In this document: piece by piece, positions 1 through 5,304 of the stretch
Layout of the letters: each line of letters begins with the position of its first letter
How positions within the stretch are numbered: position 1 is the first letter of the stretch
Source: SXMI01 sp964391365
GTDB lineage: Bacteria; Actinomycetota; Acidimicrobiia; Acidimicrobiales; Microtrichaceae
Assembly: GCA_964391365.1 (NCBI GenBank)
Contig: CAYMKW010000065.1
Location: 1 to 16,384, forward strand
Reading direction: 5' to 3'
DNA: 16,384 bases
Position numbers and translations under genes: made by a program
The notes under the pieces: generated by a model
Database searches by the model: none
Told to the model about the DNA's origin: nothing
What the model saw: the letters and a program-made list of their open reading frames with translations, nothing else

Positions 1-17
1 CCCGGCGGCCGGCGCCG

Positions 18-46
18 TTGCCCATCTGGGTGAACAGTGTAAAGAT
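18..46 (+). promoter_or_regulatory. possible promoter of the carotenoid oxygenase gene
   Basis: TTGCCC at 18-23 could act as a -35 element and the AT-rich patch TAAAGAT at 40-46 as a -10 element, with 16-17 bases between them. This patch is one of the few A/T-rich stretches in the first 130 bases. It would give a leader of about 78 nt before the ATG at 130. The hexamers match consensus only partly, so this is a weak inference. I see no other feature on the plus strand in 1-129. Confidence 0.3.
23..41 (-). promoter_or_regulatory. possible divergent near-leaderless promoter and start of a gene running off the left edge
   Basis: Read on the minus strand, TACACT (41-36) is followed after 10 bases by ATG (25-23). 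An open frame of eight codons (M-G-N-G-A-G-R-R) then runs off the window edge. The same hexamer, TACACT, precedes the minus-strand gene at 7462. Only 25 bases of the putative gene are visible, so this rests on promoter similarity alone. Confidence 0.25.
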
Positions 47-129
47 GCTGCGCCCGACGGCTGCGCCCGGCCCGTTCACGACCGGTCCCGAGCGCCGCCG
101 ACACCGACCACCAGCGAACGGAGTCGTCC

Positions 130-1809
130 ATGCCGGTCCCCACCAGCGCCGTCTCGGCCGAGCACCGAGACCTCGACCTCCGACTCGTCAGCGGGGAGTG
201 GCCCGCCGACATCCGCGGCGACGCCGTCTTCAGCGCCCCCCAGGTCGCCCGGGATCTGCCGTTCGCCCTCTTCGGATTCGGCGTCGTGTGCCGGCTCTCG
301 CTGCAGCCCGGCCGTCACGGGTCGGCCGAGGATCGCTTCGCCTGGCGCCACAACGTGCTCGACACCCCGTCCCAGCGTCTGCACGCGGCCGCCCCCGAGA
401 CGTTCACCGCCGGGCCCACCGGGTACCTGTCACCGTTCGGGTTCCCCAACTGCGCCAACACGGCTCCGCTGCCCTGGGACGGCCGGCTCTTCGCCACCTG
501 GGACGTCGGGCGACCGGTGGAGATCGACCCGGTCGACCTGACCTTCCGGGGTGACGTCGGTTCGCAGGCCTCGTGGGGCACGCCGACCCTGCCCGGGGCG
601 AGCGTGCTGCCCTTCTTCTTCTCGACCGCCCATCCGGTCGTCGACCCGGAGCGTCAGTGCCTCTGGACCGTCAAGCAGTCCTTCACCATGGACGGCGGCA
701 CCCAGTTGCACGTCGTGTACTGGGACGGGCTCGGCACCGAGGTCCGCGTGTGGCCGATCACCAACGGCGTCGTCTACGGCTCGGCGCACACGGTGAGCCA
801 GACCCGCGACTTCCTGGTGCTCGCCGACTCCGGCAACTTCAAGGCCGACCCGGGCGAGATGGCGGGAGGGCCCCGGACGGCGACGATCGACGACGACGCC
901 GCGGTCTACCTGGTGCGCAAGGACCAGTTGCTGGGATCGCCTTCCGGCACGCCGCACGAGGGACAGCCATTCCGGGTCGCTCCCACCACGGGGCACTTCT
1001 ACGCCCGGTGGGACGACGCCGACGGCGTCCGCGTGCTCTTCGAGCACATGGATCGCATGGACCTGGGGCAGCGGCTCCGAGCCGACGACCTGGACGCGCT
1101 GGGACGGCCGATCGACCCCGGCCTGGTGGGCTTCTACAACACCGCCATGGCGCCGAGCACCATCTCCGAGGTGCTGTTCGACCCCGCCACCGGGGTGAGC
1201 AAGCAGGAGGCGGCGTTCCGCGACGACTGGACCTGGAACCTGGAGCTCTCGGCCATGGACTGGAGCGTCGAGGCGCTCACGAATCCGGTCCTGCACCACG
1301 TGGCCTACCAGGGCTACCGGCCCGGTGCGGTCAGCCGCCGGGCGGTCGAGCTCTACGGCGACCGCCTGGGACCGCTCCCGGGCGACGACACCCCCGGGGC
1401 CCTGGTCTCGTACCAGCGGGGCTCGCTCGACGTCCACGCCCGGTGGGAGTTCGGGAACCTCGGCGACCACATCACCTCGCCCGCGTTCGCGCCCCGCCTC
1501 GACGATCCCCGGGGCGGCCACCACGGCTGGGTCGTGCTGCCGGTCCTGTCCGACGACGGGTTCCGGGTCGAACTGTTCGACGCCGCCGACGTGGGTCGCG
1601 GGCCCGTGGCGGTGCTCGCCTCACCGAACCGGGAGTGCGTGCCGGTGCTCCTGCACTCGGCCTGGATGCGGGACGACGACACACCGGTCGACGCCGAGCG
1701 ACTCCGCTTCCGCGACGACGTCCCCGAGGCGGCGCTCGATGCGCTCGGCCCCGAGCTCGCCGCCGTCGTCCACCGGGTGGCCGACGATCTCGACGCCGCG
1801 CTGAGCTGA
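130..1809 (+). CDS. carotenoid oxygenase family protein (RPE65/lignostilbene dioxygenase superfamily)
   Basis: This 559-aa protein has the length and motif order of the iron(II)-dependent carotenoid cleavage oxygenases, seven-bladed propellers whose metal is held by four His. Candidate iron ligands are H168 (in S-T-A-H-P-V-V-D), H220 (in Y-G-S-A-H-T-V-S), H306 (in L-F-E-H-M-D-R-M) and H509 (in L-L-H-S-A-W-M); H289 is an alternative third ligand. The family splits C=C bonds of carotenoids, apocarotenoids or stilbenes; the substrate cannot be read here. No signal peptide is visible, so it is probably cytosolic or membrane-peripheral. The ATG was chosen because GGAG lies 6 nt upstream (120-123) and the preceding residues give no family motif. 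A gene 36 bp downstream has its own promoter-like element, so cotranscription is uncertain. Family assignment is firm; exact ligands are inferred without an alignment. Confidence 0.88.
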   Translation: MPVPTSAVSAEHRDLDLRLVSGEWPADIRGDAVFSAPQVARDLPFALFGFGVVCRLSLQPGRHGSAEDRFAWRHNVLDTPSQRLHAAAPETFTAGPTGYLSPFGFPNCANTAPLPWDGRLFATWDVGRPVEIDPVDLTFRGDVGSQASWGTPTLPGASVLPFFFSTAHPVVDPERQCLWTVKQSFTMDGGTQLHVVYWDGLGTEVRVWPITNGVVYGSAHTVSQTRDFLVLADSGNFKADPGEMAGGPRTATIDDDAAVYLVRKDQLLGSPSGTPHEGQPFRVAPTTGHFYARWDDADGVRVLFEHMDRMDLGQRLRADDLDALGRPIDPGLVGFYNTAMAPSTISEVLFDPATGVSKQEAAFRDDWTWNLELSAMDWSVEALTNPVLHHVAYQGYRPGAVSRRAVELYGDRLGPLPGDDTPGALVSYQRGSLDVHARWEFGNLGDHITSPAFAPRLDDPRGGHHGWVVLPVLSDDGFRVELFDAADVGRGPVAVLASPNRECVPVLLHSAWMRDDDTPVDAERLRFRDDVPEAALDALGPELAAVVHRVADDLDAALS

Positions 1810-1832
1810 GCACCGGCCGTCGCGCTCGGTGC

Positions 1833-1845
1833 GTACGATCTGTAC
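1833..1845 (+). promoter_or_regulatory. leaderless-type -10 element (TACGAT) before the PGPGW gene
   Basis: TACGAT at 1833-1838 matches the actinobacterial TANNNT -10 consensus. It ends 7 nt before the GTG at 1846, which would put the transcription start on or next to the start codon. No Shine-Dalgarno sequence is visible between 1810 and 1845 and no convincing -35 element is seen. The same spacing recurs at many other starts in this window, which raises confidence. Confidence 0.6.
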
Positions 1846-2325
1846 GTGGACGACGAGACCCGGGACGCAGCCACCGAGCCGGTGGTCGCCCCCGATCCAT
1901 CCCCGACGCACGACACCGACCACACGGCCCGGGACCTGGTGGTCGAGGCCGCACTCGAGGCGGAACGTCGGACCGGGCGGGCCGAGGAGACCGACGAGGA
2001 GCTCCGACGGGGTGTCGCCATCCGGATCGCCCGGATGGTCGGCGGATTCGTGCTGATCGGGATCGGCATCGCGCTGCTGCCCCTGCCGGGTCCGGGATGG
2101 CTGACGATCGTGATCGGCCTCAGCCTCCTACCGTTCGCCTGGGCCGAGCGCACCATCCTGTTGATCCGACAGAAGGTTCCGGGCATCCCGGACGAGGGTC
2201 GGATCCCTCCCCGGACCTGGGTGATCATGGGCCTGCTCACGGCGACGTTCGTGGCCGGATCGATCCTGCTCGGCGACGTCGTCGGTCGCTGGCTGTCCGA
2301 CGCCTGGTCGGCGATCTGGTCGTGA
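1846..2325 (+). CDS. PGPGW-domain small membrane protein (TIGR02611-like)
   Basis: This is a 159-aa protein. Its N-terminal region of about 58 residues is acidic, soluble-looking and probably disordered. A membrane segment (about 62-80) runs into the defining P-G-P-G-W turn at 81-85. A second hydrophobic stretch (86-98), a short basic loop and a third segment (125-142) follow. This is the layout of the putative transmembrane PGPGW family, which is common in actinobacteria and has no established biochemical role. The GTG start is set by a TACGAT -10 element 7 nt upstream and needs no leader. Its stop overlaps the start of the next gene by 4 nt (GTGA, 2322-2325), so the two are probably translated together. 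The hydrolase link may reflect shared membrane or lipid context, but that is speculation. Confidence 0.82.
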   Translation: MDDETRDAATEPVVAPDPSPTHDTDHTARDLVVEAALEAERRTGRAEETDEELRRGVAIRIARMVGGFVLIGIGIALLPLPGPGWLTIVIGLSLLPFAWAERTILLIRQKVPGIPDEGRIPPRTWVIMGLLTATFVAGSILLGDVVGRWLSDAWSAIWS

Positions 2326-3314
2326 CGTCCCCGAACCCCCCGGAGCCCTTCCTCCTCGATCCGGGCGACGACGCCGAGCGCGTCCCGCTCTCGCTCCGGG
2401 TGCTCGACGGCGATCCCGGGCGGGAACGACCGCCCGTCGTCCTCTGTCACGGGTTCCCCGAGCTCGCCTGGTCCTGGCGACACCAACTGCCGGCGGTCGC
2501 CGACGCCGGCTTCACCGCCGTCGCCCCCGACATGCGCGGCTACGGCGGCTCCGGCGCACCCGAGGACGTGTCGGCGTACCGGATGGACCGTCTCTGCGGC
2601 GACCTGATCGGCGTCCTCGACCACCTCGAGGCCGAGCGGGCCGTGTTCGTCGGGCACGACTGGGGCGGGTTCGTGGCCTGGGCCATGCCGGTCCTGCACC
2701 CCGACCGGTGCGCCGGTGTCGTCGGGGTCTGCACCCCGTACCTGCCGTTCCCCACCACCGAGCTGCTCCGGGCCCTCTTCGGCGAGGACGAGCGGATGTA
2801 CATGCTGTGGTTCCAGCAGCCGGGCACCGCCGAGGCCGTGCTCGACCCCCGGGCGCGCACGCTGTTCACCAAGCTGCTGCGCGGCGGCGTCGGCCCGGAG
2901 GACCTCGAGCGGGCACGCGAGCAGGCCGACCCGCCGATCGACGCCAATCCGTTCCTCCACCTCGACACGCTCGTCCCGGTCGGCGAACGCATCGTGGACG
3001 ACGACGAACTCGAGCACTACGTCCGGGTGTTCGAGCGGACCGGCTTCGGCGGTGGGATCAACTGGTACCGCAACATCGACGCCAACGCCGCTGCGTTCCC
3101 GGAACTGGGCACGGTGCCCCTCGACCTGCCGGCGCTGATGCTGAGCGCCGAGTGGGATCCGGCGCTCCGACCCGAGTTGGCCGCCGGCATGCCGAGCCTC
3201 TGCTCCGACCTGGAGATGCACGTGATCGAGCGGGCCGGCCACTGGGTCCAGCAGGAGGACCCGGCCACGCTCAACCGGCTGCTGGTCGACTGGCTCCGCC
3301 GGCGCTTCGGCTGA
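2322..3314 (+). CDS. epoxide hydrolase-type alpha/beta hydrolase
   Basis: This 330-aa protein has the full soluble epoxide hydrolase signature. The oxyanion motif H-G-F-P is at 43-46. R-G-Y-G-G-S is at 72-77. The nucleophile Asp is D113 in G-H-D-W-G-G, where esterases would have Ser. The acid is D279 (E-W-D-P) and the base H307 (A-G-H-W-V-Q). The lid carries two candidate epoxide-activating tyrosines, Y160 and Y249 (N-W-Y-R-N). Family members open epoxides to diols through an Asp ester intermediate; the physiological substrate is unknown. The GTG start is chosen because it overlaps the preceding stop (GTGA) and lies shortly before the first beta strand; it has no Shine-Dalgarno of its own, so translation is probably coupled. 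The last 44 bp overlap the 3' end of the convergent glycosyltransferase gene. The upstream carotenoid oxygenase could generate oxidised isoprenoids, but a shared pathway is only a guess. Confidence 0.9.
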   Translation: MTSPNPPEPFLLDPGDDAERVPLSLRVLDGDPGRERPPVVLCHGFPELAWSWRHQLPAVADAGFTAVAPDMRGYGGSGAPEDVSAYRMDRLCGDLIGVLDHLEAERAVFVGHDWGGFVAWAMPVLHPDRCAGVVGVCTPYLPFPTTELLRALFGEDERMYMLWFQQPGTAEAVLDPRARTLFTKLLRGGVGPEDLERAREQADPPIDANPFLHLDTLVPVGERIVDDDELEHYVRVFERTGFGGGINWYRNIDANAAAFPELGTVPLDLPALMLSAEWDPALRPELAAGMPSLCSDLEMHVIERAGHWVQQEDPATLNRLLVDWLRRRFG

Positions 3315-4503
3315 CACCGGCGTCATCCCGCACATCGCGGAGCAGGGCGATGAGTTCCGCGGTTCGGGAGGCCCAGGTGAACCCGGCCATCACCCGGTCC
3401 GCTGCTGCGTGGCCGATCGCCGCCCGGCGAACGGGATCCGTCAACAGTCCCGCCAACGCATCGACCACCGCCGCGTCGTCGTGGGGGTCGACGAGGATTC
3501 CGGTGTCCGGACCGCCGACCGCGTCCGGCACGCCGCCCGTGCGGCCCGCCACGACCGGCACGCCCACGGCGGCGGCCTGGATCACGACGATCCCGAACGC
3601 CTCGACCTCCAGCCCTCTCCGCCGCTCCCGTGTCGGGAACGCGAACACGTCGCCGGCGGCGTAGTGGGCCGGCAGCTCGGCGTCGGCCACCTGTCCGGTG
3701 AACACCACGTGCTCGACCACGCCCAGGCGTCGGGCCTCGTCCTCGAGCGCACCCCGGTGCGGGCCGTCCCCCACCACGAGCAGCGACACGTCACCGCTAC
3801 GGCGACGGAGTTCGGGCAGCACCCGGACGAGCGTGTCCTGACCCTTCCGCTCGACCAGTCGGGAGACCGTGACGACGACCGGCCGGTCGCCCAGTGCGTA
3901 GCGGTCACGGACCGCACGACCCGACACGCCCGGGTGGAACGCCGCCGGATCCACCGCCGGCGACAGCCGCTCGTAGCGTGGCCCCGGACCGAACGCACCC
4001 CGGAGCTCGTCGTCGCACCACTGCGACACGAAGGTGAGCGCCGCCGCCTGCGAGCCGACCCGACGGAGCAGTCGACAGCCCAACCGGGTCCGTGCCGCCG
4101 TCACCTCGAGCCCGTGGGTGAAGCCGACGTAGGGCACCCCGGTGCGCCGCAGGACACCCGGTCCGAGCAGACCCAGTGGGAACGCCGCCCCGAGGAGGAC
4201 CACCTCGGCGCCGGTCGCACCGACCAGGTCGACCACCTGCCGCCGAACCGCCGGCGTGGGGAGCAGCGTCCCGGTGTCCCGCCGCACCACGCGGTAGGGG
4301 GCGTCGGCGTCGAACGCCTCCCAGCCCTCCGACCGCGACCCGAGGAAGGTGACCTCGTGGCCCGCCCGGACGAGCCCCCGTGCGAGCTGGTCGACGTAGT
4401 ACTGGATCCCACCCACCCGCGGGGGCAGGTCGTTGGTGACGACCAGGACGCGCAGCGGGTCCCGGTGCGCCGCATCCGACGCCGTCGTCGGTTCAGGGCT
4501 CAG
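3271..4503 (-). CDS. GT4 family glycosyltransferase, PimB-like (CTG start proposed)
   Basis: This 410-aa two-domain GT-B protein closely resembles the actinobacterial phosphatidylinositol mannoside mannosyltransferase PimB in motif wording. N-terminal features are V-V-T-N-D-L-P-P-R-V-G-G-I-Q (21-34) with the glycine loop, and F-T-H-G (128-131). The donor-site R215 and K220 lie in S-R-L-V-E-R-K-G-Q-D. The EX7E position reads E301-A-F-G-I-V-V-I-Q309, so the second Glu is Gln. It probably transfers a sugar from GDP-mannose or a similar donor to a lipid acceptor at the inner face of the membrane. No ATG, GTG or TTG occurs in frame before V30. CTG at 4503-4501 overlaps the upstream stop as CTGA, matching the GTGA overlaps at three other junctions here. 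CTG at 4455 (L17) is an alternative. The C-terminal tail overlaps the epoxide hydrolase gene by 44 bp. Confidence 0.82.
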   Translation of the reverse strand: MSPEPTTASDAAHRDPLRVLVVTNDLPPRVGGIQYYVDQLARGLVRAGHEVTFLGSRSEGWEAFDADAPYRVVRRDTGTLLPTPAVRRQVVDLVGATGAEVVLLGAAFPLGLLGPGVLRRTGVPYVGFTHGLEVTAARTRLGCRLLRRVGSQAAALTFVSQWCDDELRGAFGPGPRYERLSPAVDPAAFHPGVSGRAVRDRYALGDRPVVVTVSRLVERKGQDTLVRVLPELRRRSGDVSLLVVGDGPHRGALEDEARRLGVVEHVVFTGQVADAELPAHYAAGDVFAFPTRERRRGLEVEAFGIVVIQAAAVGVPVVAGRTGGVPDAVGGPDTGILVDPHDDAAVVDALAGLLTDPVRRAAIGHAAADRVMAGFTWASRTAELIALLRDVRDDAGVSRSAGGASRPAAG

Positions 4504-5189
4504 TGGACGGCGCCCCGGAGGAAGGCGACCGTCTCGCGCCAGGCCGTCGCGGACGCCGCCGGGTCGTACACCTCGGGACGGGCGTCGTTGAAGAACGCGT
4601 GGTCGACCCCCTCGTGCACCTTCAGCTGCACGTCGGCGCCGTGTTCCTCGACCAGCTCCTGTTCGAGGGCCCGCACCATGGCCGGTGGGAAGAACCCGTC
4701 CTCGGAGGCGTAGTGGCCGCGCACGGGAGCCCGCAGACGGCTGTAGTCCGGGGCGGCGTTCTCCCAGGGGATGACGCCGTAGAACGGGGCGCACGCGACG
4801 ACCGTGTCCGGTTCGTTGCAGGCGACGACCAACGCCAGACCGCCACCCATGCAGAAACCGACGACCCCGACCCCCGACGAGGTCACGGCGTCGCTCTCGA
4901 GCAGGTAACCGATGCCGCCGCGCAGGTCCTTGGAGGCCTCCTGGACGTTGAGGGCCATCATCAGCTTGCCGGCCTCGTCGGGCTCCGTCGTGGTCGTCCC
5001 GTCGAAGAGGTCCGGCGCCAGAGCGGTGAAGCCCTCCTCGGCGAACCGGTCGCACACGTCACGGATGTGCGGCACGAGACCCCACCACTCCTGGATCACC
5101 AGCACGCCGGGTCCCGACCCCGACGCCGGGACCGACAGCCAGCCGGACCCCTCTCGGCCGTTGACCGGAAACCGGACCAGTTCTCCCAC
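4500..5189 (-). CDS. dienelactone hydrolase family protein
   Basis: This 229-aa alpha/beta hydrolase has the expected size for dienelactone hydrolase (about 230-240 aa). The nucleophile Cys is C113 in G-F-C-M-G-G-G, the acid D164 in E-D-G-F-F-P-P, and the base H197 in V-D-H-A-F-F. E34 in V-I-Q-E-W-W-G is the Glu that holds the resting cysteine in this family. The archetype hydrolyses dienelactone in chlorocatechol breakdown, but many paralogues in this family have unknown ester substrates, and no aromatic-degradation cluster is present. The GTG at 5189 was chosen because AGGGAGG lies 6 nt upstream; longer readings add a low-complexity Arg/Pro/Ser-rich N-terminus with no family similarity. It is the first gene of a two-gene minus-strand unit, its stop overlapping the proposed CTG start of the glycosyltransferase. 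Confidence 0.9.
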   Translation of the reverse strand: MGELVRFPVNGREGSGWLSVPASGSGPGVLVIQEWWGLVPHIRDVCDRFAEEGFTALAPDLFDGTTTTEPDEAGKLMMALNVQEASKDLRGGIGYLLESDAVTSSGVGVVGFCMGGGLALVVACNEPDTVVACAPFYGVIPWENAAPDYSRLRAPVRGHYASEDGFFPPAMVRALEQELVEEHGADVQLKVHEGVDHAFFNDARPEVYDPAASATAWRETVAFLRGAVH

Positions 5190-5195
5190 CGACTG

Positions 5196-5202
5196 CCTCC
5201 CT
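5196..5202 (-). promoter_or_regulatory. Shine-Dalgarno sequence deciding the dienelactone hydrolase start
   Basis: On the minus strand AGGGAGG lies 6 nt before GTG at 5189. It is one of the few strong ribosome-binding sites in the window, and it selects this GTG over longer upstream readings. Confidence 0.75.
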
Positions 5203-5243
5203 GGGCACGGCCCGCTCCGTCGTCGGCGGGCATCGTGGCGATC

Positions 5244-5249
5244 AACGTA
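5244..5249 (-). promoter_or_regulatory. candidate -10 element (TACGTT) for the dienelactone hydrolase unit
   Basis: TACGTT on the minus strand fits TANNNT and would start transcription near 5237, giving a leader of about 48 nt that contains the AGGGAGG site. No clear -35 element is seen. The same hexamer occurs before the SDR gene at 8760. Confidence 0.4.
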
Positions 5250-5290
5250 GCGGACCGCCGATCCGGGTGGTCGGGGACCCCCCGACTCCG

Positions 5291-5295
5291 AGGAG
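5291..5295 (+). promoter_or_regulatory. ribosome-binding site of the patatin gene
   Basis: AGGAG lies 9 nt before the GTG at 5305. GAGAAT (5293-5298) overlaps it and sits 6 nt before the GTG, the spacing of the leaderless -10 elements in this window, but it lacks the initial T. The gene may therefore be led by either mechanism; the ribosome site looks better. Confidence 0.5.
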
Positions 5296-5304
5296 AATGT
5301 CGTC

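Noticed and set aside
1353..3335. Long minus-strand ORF (660 codons) opposite the epoxide hydrolase and PGPGW genes
   Set aside because: Shadow reading produced by the GC-rich third positions; it is biased in composition, and the plus-strand genes carry intact catalytic motifs.
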